Shown: positions 51,639 to 60,845, counted from the stretch's first letter. The stretch is 64,000 nucleotides of DNA from Pontibacillus salicampi (GCF_042434395.1 NZ_JBHLTP010000003.1:434001-498000), one strand, 5' to 3'. Program-made: numbers and translations. Notes: a model not told the origin generated them from the letters alone.

Positions 51639-52671
51639 GAGATTTATTCATTATTCAGGTAGTATTCTATTTGTGCTTGCCTGTATGTTTACCGGTATAT
51701 CGATGGGAAGTGTATCCATATCGTTTTCAGTGATTGCTCGTATAATCGGTGAGCAATTACTTCCTTTTCTTTCTTTAACAGATGGAATAGATGAGATGCA
51801 GAAAAGTATTGTGCTCCAAATAAGGTTACCTCGTGTATTACTTGCAGCTCTTGTGGGCGGTGCTCTCTCCATATCGGGTGCAGCCTTTCAAGGGCTGTTA
51901 AAAAATCCGCTTGCAGATCCATACACACTTGGGGTGTCATCGGGGGCCTCTGTTGGTGCAGTGGCTGTCCTTTTTCTTGGTATTAGTTTGCCGTTTGTAG
52001 GGCAGTTTACATTGCCGATTATTAGTATAGCAGCTGCTGTTATTACGATTTTTCTAGTTATTGGCTTCGCTCGTATGGTTGATCGATTTATGTCTATATC
52101 CACTATTATTTTAACTGGAATTATTTTTAGCTCCTTTTTAGGCTCTCTCATTTCGTTAATGATTGCGCTGACTGGCGAGGAGCTTCGCCAGATTGTCCAT
52201 TGGCTGCTTGGCAGCGTCGGGATGCGAGGCTGGGATTACGTGTATATTATGCTACCGTTTTTTTTCGTTGGGGTGTTCTTGCTTGCCGTACAAGGGCAGG
52301 AATTAAATGCTATGACCTTTGGAGAAGAGCGCGCAAAGCAGCTTGGTGTTCAGGTGGAAAAACAAAAATATCTAATTCTTGCAGCAGCCTCCATTTTAAC
52401 TGGGGCTTCTGTAGCTGTGTCAGGGACGATAGGCTTTGTAGGCCTTGTTATCCCACATATTTGCAGGAAATTGTTTGGCAGTGATCACCGTCACCTTATT
52501 CCACTATCCTTGTTAGTGGGTAGTGGGTTTCTCATTGTAGCTGATTTAATAGCTCGTACCATAGTTTCACCCTCAGAATTGCCGATAGGGGTGATCACCT
52601 CTTTAGTTGGTGCACCTACATTCGCATTTATTTTAATGCAAAGGAGAAAGGGAGGCGTCTCTTATGATTGA
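51598..52671 (+). CDS. btuC: Corrinoid ABC transporter permease
   Basis: FecCD/BtuC-type permease of 357 residues with about ten membrane helices: LPRVLLAALVGGALSISGAAFQGLLKNPLADPYTLGVSSGASVGA, the GTIGFVGLVIPHICRKLFGSDHR coupling motif, and PSELPIGVITSLVGAPTFAFIL. It overlaps btuF by 41 bases. AAGGGG is only 3 bases from ATG 51598; TTG 51604, two codons in, has better spacing and may be the real start. Confidence 0.92.
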   Translation: MNLQKQYIQIHSNKRFIHYSGSILFVLACMFTGISMGSVSISFSVIARIIGEQLLPFLSLTDGIDEMQKSIVLQIRLPRVLLAALVGGALSISGAAFQGLLKNPLADPYTLGVSSGASVGAVAVLFLGISLPFVGQFTLPIISIAAAVITIFLVIGFARMVDRFMSISTIILTGIIFSSFLGSLISLMIALTGEELRQIVHWLLGSVGMRGWDYVYIMLPFFFVGVFLLAVQGQELNAMTFGEERAKQLGVQVEKQKYLILAAASILTGASVAVSGTIGFVGLVIPHICRKLFGSDHRHLIPLSLLVGSGFLIVADLIARTIVSPSELPIGVITSLVGAPTFAFILMQRRKGGVSYD

Positions 52672-54133
52672 AGCATCACATTTATATGCTGGGTACGATA
52701 CCTACGTTGTAAAGGATGTCTCCTTTTCCGTTCACAAAGGGGAAATGTTTGGGATTCTCGGGCCTAATGGCAGCGGCAAGACAACATTGCTTAAGGCAAT
52801 TAATCGTACTATTTCGAATGCTCAAGGTGACATATCCATTGAAGGTGTTTCCGTCACCTCTTTATCTTCTAAGCAAATTGCTCAGAAGATGGCAGTCCTG
52901 CCTCAGCATCAGGATATATCATTCTCCTTTACGGTGGAGCAGACAGTACTGATGGGAAGATACCCCTATCAAAGAGGGCTATTTAAGCAATGGACTAAAG
53001 AGGATTATGAGCTGGTGGAAAAGGTGATGAACCAAACGGGTATCGCTTCATTTCGTCACCAAACCATTCAAGCATTAAGTGGTGGGGAACGCCAGCGGGT
53101 TTTTCTGGCTCAAGCTCTGGCACAACAGCCTGACATTTTACTGTTAGATGAGCCGACTAACCACCTAGACTTTAGCTATCAGAAGCAAATGCTGGATGCT
53201 TTGAAGGAATGGTCTATACAGGAGAAATTAACGGTTATAGCTATATTCCATGATTTGAATTTAGCTAGTCTTTATTGCGACCGTCTTTTACTATTGAACG
53301 ATGGGACTATACATGCGTTAAACACACCGGAAGAGATTATGAAGGAGGAGACACTGCAGTATATTTACCAGTCTACTATTAAAGTAAATGCAAATCCTCA
53401 CCTGGCTAAACCACTAATGCATGTAGTCCCTCATTATACGGATATCCATGGTAAGTCCCATATTGAGCGCTCCAGGCTGCTTATTACAGACCAGCATATT
53501 CATTACCATAGCCCTAAGCCGCTTAAATGCTATTCCTCAGCCGTGATGAACGCGGGCTTTGGATGGTATGAGGATTTTCTGAACGTTCACGTAGATAAGT
53601 CCTTTTCCATGGAGGATCCTTTAGATTATGTAAAGGCTTACGCAGAAGGTGAGGGTATGCCAATTCACCACACTGTCGGAATGATGACTGCCGCACATTT
53701 AAAGGATGGCAGTTACCGTTATAGGACAGAAGACGGTGTAACACTGTTGGTTGTTGTAACCGCAGGAACGAGTAACGCCGTTGATGTTGTGCATGGAAAT
53801 CAGCACGTCTCCGATTGTCATGCCGGAACAATCAATACTTGGATTTTTGTGGATGGTGTACTAGCCGAGGAAGCGTATATTCAAAGTATCATGACGGCTA
53901 CGGAAGCAAAAGTGCGAGCTCTAGTTGAATTGGATATTAGAGATGCAGTAACAGGTACTCTTGCAACCGGCACTTCTACAGACAGCACGTTAATCGCTAG
54001 TACTCAAGAGGGAAAAACACTTGCATATGGAGGACCTATTTCCTTGTTAGGGAAAATGATTGGAACAGCGGTCTATGAAGCAACTAAAGAAGCGATAGAA
54101 CAGTATCAGTATAGAGTTGGAAACTCCCAATGA
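52664..54133 (+). CDS. btuD-cbiZ: Fusion of corrinoid ABC ATPase (BtuD) and adenosylcobinamide amidohydrolase (CbiZ)
   Basis: 489 residues. The N-terminal ABC ATPase (1-250) has Walker A GPNGSGKTT (33-41), LSGGERQR signature, Walker B ILLLDEPTNHLD and the switch His in FHDLNLAS. From about residue 270 a CbiZ domain follows: SSAVMNAGFGWYEDFLNVHVDKS, TVGMMTAAHL, VVTAGTSNAVDV, GTINTWIFVDG, TGTSTDSTLIA. CbiZ removes the aminopropanol side chain so that imported cobinamides re-enter the pathway at cobyric acid. Fusion couples uptake to remodelling. It overlaps both neighbours by 4-8 bases. Confidence 0.93.
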   Translation: MIEASHLYAGYDTYVVKDVSFSVHKGEMFGILGPNGSGKTTLLKAINRTISNAQGDISIEGVSVTSLSSKQIAQKMAVLPQHQDISFSFTVEQTVLMGRYPYQRGLFKQWTKEDYELVEKVMNQTGIASFRHQTIQALSGGERQRVFLAQALAQQPDILLLDEPTNHLDFSYQKQMLDALKEWSIQEKLTVIAIFHDLNLASLYCDRLLLLNDGTIHALNTPEEIMKEETLQYIYQSTIKVNANPHLAKPLMHVVPHYTDIHGKSHIERSRLLITDQHIHYHSPKPLKCYSSAVMNAGFGWYEDFLNVHVDKSFSMEDPLDYVKAYAEGEGMPIHHTVGMMTAAHLKDGSYRYRTEDGVTLLVVVTAGTSNAVDVVHGNQHVSDCHAGTINTWIFVDGVLAEEAYIQSIMTATEAKVRALVELDIRDAVTGTLATGTSTDSTLIASTQEGKTLAYGGPISLLGKMIGTAVYEATKEAIEQYQYRVGNSQ

Positions 54134-55092
54134 CAGCACACCTTCTTGCGATAACCATCGCATATGTCCTTGACTACATATGGGGGGATCCGAAGGGAAG
54201 GGCTCACCCCGTCGTTTGGATGGGGAGCATGATAGCTTTGATTACATCTAAATGTAATAAAGGCCGCTTTCGGAAAGGGAAGGGTATGATTATGACGATA
54301 TCCGTCGTTGTAACCGTATTTGCTGTCGCTTATGCGGCTGTATTATTCTCTTATCGATGGAGTACTCTAGCGGGGGTATTGGTAGAAGGAATGCTTATTT
54401 GGACCACGATAGCTGAAAAAGGACTACGACAAGCAGCAAATGCTGTGTATGAGCCGCTGTCTAATAACCAGATGGAACAGGCCAGAACGAAGCTGTCCGA
54501 AATAGTGGGGAGAGACACACACTATTTAAATGAAGAGGGAATCGTAAGGGGGGCTGTTGAAACAGTAGCGGAAAATATAAGTGATGGGGTAACTGCTCCA
54601 CTGTTATTCGCATTTCTAGGAGGAGCGCCACTTGCTGCTGCGTATCGGGCGGTAAATACGTGCGATTCCATGGTAGGATATCGTCAAGAACCGTTCACAC
54701 AATTCGGCTGGGCTTCGGCACGATTGGACGATATAGTAAATGTGATACCTAGTCGGCTGACAGCTATTGTAATGATTTTCGTTTCTTCTTCTGTTTATTG
54801 TTCTAAAATGGAAGTGCTCTGCAACCTTCCGAAAGAAGCTGTTCAGCATCCCAGTCCTAATAGTGGATGGGGAGAGGCGGCAGCAGCATTACTGCTAGGA
54901 GTTCAATTAGGAGGAGTGAATTATTACTTTGGAGAGAAATCGAATAGACCGACAATAGGGATACCAAGGACAAAATTAAAAGCAAGCCACATTCCATCCA
55001 TGAATACTTTGTTACAAAGAACTGTATTCTGTTGGATAATACTACTTTGGATAGGAGGGGGTATACGTGCATTGGCCATCTCATGGAGCTAA
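54130..55092 (+). CDS. cbiB: Adenosylcobinamide-phosphate synthase
   Basis: Membrane enzyme joining (R)-1-aminopropan-2-ol O-phosphate to adenosylcobyric acid. 320 residues. Family motifs: LDYIWGDPKGRAHPVVWMG at the start, the loop IVGRDTHYLNEEGIVRGAVETVAENISDGVTAPL, and YRAVNTCDSMVGYR. It starts by ATGA overlap with btuD-cbiZ and overlaps cobD by 26 bases. Confidence 0.93.
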   Translation: MTAHLLAITIAYVLDYIWGDPKGRAHPVVWMGSMIALITSKCNKGRFRKGKGMIMTISVVVTVFAVAYAAVLFSYRWSTLAGVLVEGMLIWTTIAEKGLRQAANAVYEPLSNNQMEQARTKLSEIVGRDTHYLNEEGIVRGAVETVAENISDGVTAPLLFAFLGGAPLAAAYRAVNTCDSMVGYRQEPFTQFGWASARLDDIVNVIPSRLTAIVMIFVSSSVYCSKMEVLCNLPKEAVQHPSPNSGWGEAAAALLLGVQLGGVNYYFGEKSNRPTIGIPRTKLKASHIPSMNTLLQRTVFCWIILLWIGGGIRALAISWS

Positions 55093-56155
55093 TCCACAAC
55101 TGCTATTGCAGCAATGGAAACTAGATGAAAACGAGAAAAACTATATTGACTTTAGTGTGAACACAAACCCATATGGCCCTCCACCTGGGTTGACAGAGCA
55201 TCTTCAGCTACATATGGATAAATGTTATTCCTATCCGGATCATGACAGTAAGAAGCTGACTGCCGCCCTAGCGTCTGCTTACCGAATTAGAGAATCACAT
55301 ATCCTAGTTGGGAATGGAGCATCTCAATTAATATACCTGCTGGCGCAGTTATTCCGAGGTCAAAGCATAGGTGTATTCGAGCCAACCTTCTCTGAGTATA
55401 GGGAAGCCTGCATAGCGAACGGATGTACAGTTTATTCTTTGCCAGTTGATGACAAACATGATTGGGAGCTAAGGCAAGTGAATTATATAAACTGGCTTGA
55501 TAAGTTGGACGTGCTATTCCTTTGTCATCCAAATAATCCAACAGGAAAAGTGTATAACCCCTTGATTCTAAAAAATTTAATACAGCAATGTGAGCAAAAG
55601 GGAGTGTGGCTTGTAATCGACGAAGCCTTTCATGATTTTGTCGAAGAGGGTGCGTTTTTCACACCGGAAATTAGTAGTTATTCAAAGGTTATACTTCTTC
55701 GTTCCTTAACGAAAATGTACGCTATTCCTGGTATGCGGTTAGGATATCTTGTTGCCCCCGAACCAATCGTAGACAAGCTGCACCAGCTACAGCCGACATG
55801 GAGTCTTAATGGTCTTGCACAAGAAGCAGGATTGTATTGTCTAGAGGAACAAGCTTATCGGAAAACATGTTCCACATCCATACAAGCGAATAAACAAAAG
55901 GTCTTTTCCTATTTGAGAGAGATGGGATATGAACCAGAGACAAGCTATACCAATTTCTTTCTTTTACAAGATCCGTACCATCACGATACAGAGGAGTTAT
56001 TTCGTTTTTTACTAGAAAACGGGTTGATTGTCCGTCATACATACAACTTCCATCCCCTTAATGGCCGATATATTCGAATTGCTGTAAGAAGGGAAGAGGA
56101 GAATAGTTTATTACTCGATGCTCTACAAAGGTGGAAACAAGTATGCTTACCTTAA
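55067..56155 (+). CDS. cobD: L-threonine-O-3-phosphate decarboxylase
   Basis: PLP enzyme of the histidinol-phosphate aminotransferase family that makes aminopropanol phosphate for CbiB. 362 residues from GTG 55067, six bases after AGGAGGGG. N-terminal DFSVNTNPYGPPPGL, CHPNNPTGKVY, VIDEAFHDFVE, and the PLP lysine in RSLTKMYAIPGMRLGYLV. Its position beside cbiB supports threonine phosphate decarboxylation rather than histidine synthesis. Confidence 0.9.
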   Translation: MHWPSHGANPQLLLQQWKLDENEKNYIDFSVNTNPYGPPPGLTEHLQLHMDKCYSYPDHDSKKLTAALASAYRIRESHILVGNGASQLIYLLAQLFRGQSIGVFEPTFSEYREACIANGCTVYSLPVDDKHDWELRQVNYINWLDKLDVLFLCHPNNPTGKVYNPLILKNLIQQCEQKGVWLVIDEAFHDFVEEGAFFTPEISSYSKVILLRSLTKMYAIPGMRLGYLVAPEPIVDKLHQLQPTWSLNGLAQEAGLYCLEEQAYRKTCSTSIQANKQKVFSYLREMGYEPETSYTNFFLLQDPYHHDTEELFRFLLENGLIVRHTYNFHPLNGRYIRIAVRREEENSLLLDALQRWKQVCLP

Positions 56156-56676
56156 TTATTGGAGGGGTACGAAGCGGAAAAAGTACTGCTGCAGAAACAA
56201 TTGCTGCAGAAACAGGAGCTAGTGTGCTTCACTATATCGCAACAAGCGTCCCAACAGATGATGAAATGAATCAAAGAATACGTAATCATCAAGTTAAAAG
56301 AGAGGCAGCCAGTGAAGCATGGTTAACATATGAACACTCTACCAATCTATTAAAGGCACCTATTCCAAAGGGTGCAGTTATCGTGCTGGATTGTTTGACT
56401 ACTTGGGCGGCTAATGAATGGATGGAAACAAGCCATGACGATATTCAGCCTCTTATTTCTTCCATCATGGGCCAAATTGAAAAAATCCATCAACATGGTA
56501 AGGAGTTAATCATCGTATCTAATGATTTGTTCTCTGATGCTATTTCATTTTCAGATTCCGTTCAAAGCTATCTGTCTCTCATGGGCGGATTACATCAAAA
56601 GCTCGTTCAAGGGGCAGATACCGTCATCCAAATGGAATTTGGGCAGAAACGAATTAGAAAGGGAGTACGAACATGA
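56143..56676 (+). CDS. cobU: CobU-family adenosylcobinamide kinase/guanylyltransferase (P-loop intact, C-terminus divergent)
   Basis: 177 residues from ATG 56143 with AAAGGTGG upstream; GTG 56131 is in frame but overlaps the site. P-loop GGVRSGKST at residues 6-14. YIATSVPTDDEMNQRIRNHQVKR contains the histidine region that becomes guanylylated in CobU. VLDCLTTWAANEW is the Walker B-like region. The usual GxGIVP...R..RD..G..NQ motif near the C-terminus is degenerate here (SNDLFSDAISFSDSVQSYLSLMGGLHQ). A second CobU-like gene at 59472 has the opposite pattern. Confidence 0.87.
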   Translation: MLTLIIGGVRSGKSTAAETIAAETGASVLHYIATSVPTDDEMNQRIRNHQVKREAASEAWLTYEHSTNLLKAPIPKGAVIVLDCLTTWAANEWMETSHDDIQPLISSIMGQIEKIHQHGKELIIVSNDLFSDAISFSDSVQSYLSLMGGLHQKLVQGADTVIQMEFGQKRIRKGVRT

Positions 56677-58148
56677 AGGGTGTAATGATTCAAGGTACGT
56701 CTTCGAATGTGGGTAAAAGTATTGTTGTAACTGCGCTATGCCGCTGGTTAAGCAACCATGGATATAAAGTTACTCCTTTTAAATCTCAAAATATGTCTAA
56801 TAACTCCTACGTAACCCGTGCCGGGACCGAAATTGGAAGAGCACAAGGAGTGCAAGCAGAAGCCTCGCGGACAACTGCTATACCAGAAATGAACCCCATA
56901 TTATTAAAGCCGAGAAATGATCAACGTGCTGAAGTTATTTGTTTAGGCGAGTCTATTCATACATATTCAGGAATGGAATACCGTGATGCATTTTATGACA
57001 AGGGGAAAGCGTCTATTCTCCACTCCTTACAGCAGCTAGAGAAGCAATTTGACTATATCATTATCGAGGGAGCCGGTAGTCCTGTTGAAGTAAATTTAAA
57101 CGATAAAGAGCTTGTCAATATGTCTATTGCTGAAATGGCGGATGTACCGGTTATCCTGGTAGCCGATATTGACCGCGGGGGTGTATTTGCTTCTATTGTT
57201 GGTACCTTACAGTTACTTTCTGAACATCAGCGTAAGCGTGTGAAGGGGATAATAATTAATAAATTTAGAGGGGATCGGCAATTATTTGAGGATGGAGTAG
57301 AATGGATTGAAAACTATACTGGTATTAAAGTGCTTGGGATTATGCCTCATGTAGACCATCACATAGAAGCGGAAGACAGTTTATCCCTCCGCGAAAAGAG
57401 AACTACACCACATAAAACAAAGATTGATCTTGCGGTAGTAGCCCTGCCATACCTATCAAATTTCACAGACATAGACCCATTTTATTTAGAAGCGGATGTT
57501 GATATTCGATATGTGTATAGACAAGAAGATCTTGGTAGCCCTGATGCCTTAATCATACCAGGTACTAGGAGTACAATGGAGGATCTTCAGCAGCTTCGAA
57601 GCAGCGGCCTTGAGCAAGCTATCATGAACTATATACAGCAGGGTGGCACCATAGCAGGTATTTGTGGAGGGTATCAGATGCTTTCAACTACTTTAGTTGA
57701 AGAGGAGAAAGTGATGGATGGAATAGGCATTCTACCCATGACCACGTATTTTCATAGAAAAAAGGTGACAAGGAGGGTGGAAGGGAATCTCCATCCCAAG
57801 AGTGGATTTGGGACTTATAGTATAGAAGGTTTTGAAATACATCTCGGGGATAGTAAATGGGACCATTGGGAGCATGGATTCCCACCATTATTTCAAATTA
57901 ATGAAAAGAAAGAGGGAGTAGTGGTGGATAATGGAAGGATTATCGGAACGCACCTTCACCATTGCTTTCATAATGATACGTTTCGAACATCGTGGTTGAA
58001 TCGAATTAGAGGAGAAAACGGTTTCCCCATCCGTGAGTACACGGTAAGGAAGAAGGACCCTTATGATGAAATGGCGCACATATTCGCTGCACATATGAAC
58101 ATGAATGAATTGTGGGACATCATTAATCAAAGAGAGAATTCGTTATGA
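56673..58148 (+). CDS. cobQ: Cobyric acid synthase
   Basis: Glutamine-dependent amidation of four side chains of adenosylcobyrinic acid a,c-diamide. 491 residues. The N-terminal P-loop domain is QGTSSNVGKSIVVTALCRWL, with the FKSQNMSNNSYVT and ADIDRGGVFASI motifs. The C-terminal type 1 glutamine amidotransferase has the nucleophile Cys in GICGGYQML and the His in GTHLHHCFHN. ATGA overlaps with cobU before and cobS after show full translational coupling. Its presence without the rest of the corrin ring genes in the window fits salvage or a remote cbi operon. Confidence 0.95.
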   Translation: MKGVMIQGTSSNVGKSIVVTALCRWLSNHGYKVTPFKSQNMSNNSYVTRAGTEIGRAQGVQAEASRTTAIPEMNPILLKPRNDQRAEVICLGESIHTYSGMEYRDAFYDKGKASILHSLQQLEKQFDYIIIEGAGSPVEVNLNDKELVNMSIAEMADVPVILVADIDRGGVFASIVGTLQLLSEHQRKRVKGIIINKFRGDRQLFEDGVEWIENYTGIKVLGIMPHVDHHIEAEDSLSLREKRTTPHKTKIDLAVVALPYLSNFTDIDPFYLEADVDIRYVYRQEDLGSPDALIIPGTRSTMEDLQQLRSSGLEQAIMNYIQQGGTIAGICGGYQMLSTTLVEEEKVMDGIGILPMTTYFHRKKVTRRVEGNLHPKSGFGTYSIEGFEIHLGDSKWDHWEHGFPPLFQINEKKEGVVVDNGRIIGTHLHHCFHNDTFRTSWLNRIRGENGFPIREYTVRKKDPYDEMAHIFAAHMNMNELWDIINQRENSL

Positions 58149-58939
58149 ACAAGAGGTGGCAAGGCATCTTGTTAGCTATCCAATTCTTTTCTGTGCTCCC
58201 TATTAGAAGAGAAATTCCAATGAATACCACTCAATTAAGAGGTGCTATTTTATTTCTTCCTTGGCTTGGTAGTCTATTGGGTTCTTTAACGCTACTCATT
58301 TCCTATTTATTAGTGAATTATACGACAATGAGCATGGCGGGTGTAGCGGCAATCAGCTTAGTAACTATGATTGTTTGGACAGGTGGAATACATTTGGATG
58401 GGTGGATGGATACCAGTGATGCTTTCTTCTCGTACCAGCCGACTGCTGATCGTTTGAAGATAATGGATGATCCTCGAACAGGGGCCTTTGGTGTAATATC
58501 TGTTATCGTTCTGCTCGTACTTCGTTTTATTTTTATGATGGAAGTACTGAATTTATCCTTTTTCTATTTTGTTATAGGAATAATAGGTATCCCTTTTGTG
58601 GCAAGAATGAAAATACTGGCTCATTTTGTTTGGACACCTTTAGCGAAACGCGAAGGGTTAAGCTTTCTATTTTCTCGCTCCATGCAAGCTAATCACATTA
58701 TTACTAGTTTTGTCTGTATGATGATTATTGGTATTGTCCTAACATCCATTTGGTCTAGTTTGCTCCTTCCTATTATTCTATTGTTTGGATGTTCAATAGC
58801 TATGTTCTTTCTAGGGAGATATGTTATACGTCAATCATTCGGCGGTATAACAGGGGATGTATTAGGGGCAGTGGTAGAAGGAGGAGAAGCTGTTTTATGG
58901 ATCGTACTGTGGATTTGTACCTTATTCGTCATAGTATAA
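58145..58939 (+). CDS. cobS: Adenosylcobinamide-GDP ribazoletransferase (cobalamin synthase)
   Basis: Integral membrane enzyme joining AdoCbi-GDP with alpha-ribazole (phosphate). 264 residues, about six hydrophobic segments. Motif HLDGWMDTSDAFFSYQPTADRLKIMDDPRTGAFGV is the conserved acidic site. LPWLGSLLGSL is typical of the N-terminal part. Begins inside the cobQ stop codon; overlaps cobC by 43 bases. Confidence 0.93.
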   Translation: MNKRWQGILLAIQFFSVLPIRREIPMNTTQLRGAILFLPWLGSLLGSLTLLISYLLVNYTTMSMAGVAAISLVTMIVWTGGIHLDGWMDTSDAFFSYQPTADRLKIMDDPRTGAFGVISVIVLLVLRFIFMMEVLNLSFFYFVIGIIGIPFVARMKILAHFVWTPLAKREGLSFLFSRSMQANHIITSFVCMMIIGIVLTSIWSSLLLPIILLFGCSIAMFFLGRYVIRQSFGGITGDVLGAVVEGGEAVLWIVLWICTLFVIV

Positions 58940-59520
58940 CAGCTGCAAACAAGGAAAAACGGTATCTAGGGTGGACAGATGTACCGTTACTAGACGAAGG
59001 AAAAAGGGAATTGTGTTTTATTCTGCCGTCTCTCCCCGATAAATGTGACAGGGTATATAGCAGCGATTTACAGCGATGTGTAGAAACAGCTTTTCTCCTT
59101 TTTCCAAATTGCTCCGTCTATCAAACAAGTCAATTAAGAGAGATTCATTTTGGAGACTGGGAGCTTTGCACCTTCCAAGAGGTAGAGCATCGGTCTGATT
59201 ATAACGAATGGCTGCAATCCCCTGATTCTTTTCATCCTAATAATGGAGAATCGTACGAAGCTTTTCGGTTGCGGGTTTCAGAGTGGCTAAAAGCGTTACT
59301 GCATCTCCTTTCCTGTGAGGAGAAAATAGTATCCACTGCTGTCATTACTCATGGCGGCCCTTTGAGGGAAATTATATATAGGTTGCATAGCTCGTCTTCA
59401 TCTCCTTGGGAATGGCATTGTCAACCTGGAGAAGGATATAAGCTTACCATTACAAAGAAGGAGGATGATAAATGGATTTTATTACAGGTGGAGTCTATAA
59501 TGGCAAAGGGAAGTGGGTAA
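58897..59520 (+). CDS. cobC: Alpha-ribazole phosphatase-like histidine phosphatase
   Basis: 207 residues from ATG 58897, with GGAGGAGAAGC just upstream. It removes phosphate from alpha-ribazole phosphate or adenosylcobalamin phosphate. The phosphohistidine site reads LIRHSITAANKEKRYLGWTDVPL: the usual RHG is RHS. YSSDLQRCVETA and the second histidine in ITHGGPLREI are normal. The GWTD-PL segment supports CobC over general phosphoglycerate mutases. Overlaps cobS and the next CobU-like gene. Confidence 0.85.
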   Translation: MDRTVDLYLIRHSITAANKEKRYLGWTDVPLLDEGKRELCFILPSLPDKCDRVYSSDLQRCVETAFLLFPNCSVYQTSQLREIHFGDWELCTFQEVEHRSDYNEWLQSPDSFHPNNGESYEAFRLRVSEWLKALLHLLSCEEKIVSTAVITHGGPLREIIYRLHSSSSSPWEWHCQPGEGYKLTITKKEDDKWILLQVESIMAKGSG

Positions 59521-59894
59521 AAGAACAGCTGCTGCACGATCAGGAGGAGTACAGTTGGATAGATGGCAGCAATCTTTCTACATTACCAGATAGCCAAGAC
59601 ATTCATACTTCCGTCGTAGTTATATATCATTTGGAGAGTGTCATAAATACATATATAGAGCAACTTCAACAGTCCTTGCTTACAGAGCACGTAGACCAGT
59701 TGCTGGAATGGGAGAAAAGCTGTAAGGAGCATCAGCTTATTTTTATCGGGACAGATATTACAAAAGGAATCGTCCCTTTAGAAAAAGCAGACCGCACATG
59801 GCGGGACACAGTTGGATTCATTTATCAGTATCTTATACAGCAAGCAAATAGAGTTTTTCTTATTTGGTTTGGGCTTTCGGAGCAGTTGAAATAA
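59472..59894 (+). CDS. Second CobU-like protein (C-terminal motifs intact, P-loop degenerate)
   Basis: 140 residues. N-terminal FITGGVYNGKGKWVKEQLL replaces a standard P-loop (GGxRSGKS). The central histidine segment is missing, which explains the short length. The C-terminal GTDITKGIVPLEKADRTWRDTVGFIYQYLIQQANRVFLIWFG closely follows the GxGIVP...R.FRD..G..NQ motif of CobU, the part that is degenerate in the CobU at 56143. It may be a partner, a regulatory subunit or a decaying paralogue. The start overlaps cobC by 49 bases. Confidence 0.72.
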   Translation: MDFITGGVYNGKGKWVKEQLLHDQEEYSWIDGSNLSTLPDSQDIHTSVVVIYHLESVINTYIEQLQQSLLTEHVDQLLEWEKSCKEHQLIFIGTDITKGIVPLEKADRTWRDTVGFIYQYLIQQANRVFLIWFGLSEQLK

Positions 59895-59910
59895 TGAAGG
59901 AGGAATGAAA

Positions 59911-60495
59911 ATGAGATTATATACTAAAACCGGGGATAAGGGACAGACGAGCATTATTGGTGGAAGGGTCGATAAAGATGACGTACGTGTCGAAGCATAC
60001 GGAACGGTCGACGAAGTAAACAGCTTCGTCGGAAAAGCAAGGGCAGAATTAGCTGGTAAAGCAGCGGATAAACAAGTAGATGAAGAGCTGGAACGAATTC
60101 AGCATGAGTTGTTTGATTGCGGTGGAGATCTTGCTAACAAACAATCTAATCGTCCCTTCAAGCTTGAGGATACTAGTGTAAAGTGGCTTGAAGAAAGAAT
60201 GGATTTCTATGTGGAGGAGACTCCTGACTTAAAGCGGTTTATTCTGCCTGGAGGGAATGATGCTGCTGCAACGCTTCATATAGCAAGAACTATAACGAGA
60301 AGAGCAGAACGGTTAGTTGTCTCTCTTATGAAGGTAGAAGATACTTCTGCGGTATGCTTGCAATATTTAAACCGCTTATCTGATTACTTTTTTGCGCTGA
60401 GTAGGTATGTTAATTATGCAAATAGTGTAGCAGACGTAGAGTATGTTCGGAGCGAAGAGGTATTCCGCAGCAAACAGAGTAAGCAGGAGGAATGA
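59911..60495 (+). CDS. Cob(I)alamin adenosyltransferase, PduO type
   Basis: Transfers the adenosyl group from ATP to cob(I)alamin/cobinamide. 194 residues from ATG 59911: AAGGAGG at 59897-59903 is one base from ATG 59905 but seven from 59911. ATP-site TKTGDKGQTSIIGGRVDKDDVRVEAYGTVDEVNS and the C-terminal RTITRRAERLVVSL, LNRLSDYFFALSRYVN are typical. It stands between the CobU-like gene and the cblT/cblS pair. Confidence 0.95.
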   Translation: MRLYTKTGDKGQTSIIGGRVDKDDVRVEAYGTVDEVNSFVGKARAELAGKAADKQVDEELERIQHELFDCGGDLANKQSNRPFKLEDTSVKWLEERMDFYVEETPDLKRFILPGGNDAAATLHIARTITRRAERLVVSLMKVEDTSAVCLQYLNRLSDYFFALSRYVNYANSVADVEYVRSEEVFRSKQSKQEE

Positions 60496-60842
60496 GAAGA
60501 TTTGTCATGCTAGCTCTTTGGATAGCATTAGCTGCTATGGGTGGCATACTGAAAGTGCCTGTTGGATTTGGTAGTATAGCTCTCGATTCTGCGCCAGCTA
60601 TACTTGCATCTCTATTTCTCGGTCCTATGGCAGGAGGCTTGGTGGCTGGAGCGGGGCACTTCCTTTCTGCATTAACAGGAGGGTTTCCTCTCGGGCCTTT
60701 TCATCTTATTATTGGTCAGACGTTTTATATAACCATCGCTCCATCTTTATTGATTGGAGCACTATGTAATATTGGTGTAACGATACTAGTCCTTCCTAAA
60801 TTACAAGCGAATTTCAGCGCGATTTATAAAATGGAGGGTTGA
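60492..60842 (+). CDS. cblT: CblT-like ECF S component (alpha-ribazole uptake), short form
   Basis: 116 residues, hydrophobic throughout. MLALWIALAAMGGILKVPVGFGSIALDSAPAILASLFLGPMAGGLVAGAGHFLSALTGGFPLGPFH is the N-terminal part of an ECF transporter S component. It is followed directly by APSLLIGALCNIGVTILVLPKL, the last helices. S components are usually about 160-190 residues; the middle helices seem missing, so this may be an in-frame deletion. Coupling to the CblS-like gene identifies it as the alpha-ribazole transporter CblT (as described for Geobacillus). Its function is uncertain if truncated. Confidence 0.72.
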   Translation: MRRFVMLALWIALAAMGGILKVPVGFGSIALDSAPAILASLFLGPMAGGLVAGAGHFLSALTGGFPLGPFHLIIGQTFYITIAPSLLIGALCNIGVTILVLPKLQANFSAIYKMEG

Positions 60843-60845
60843 TGA

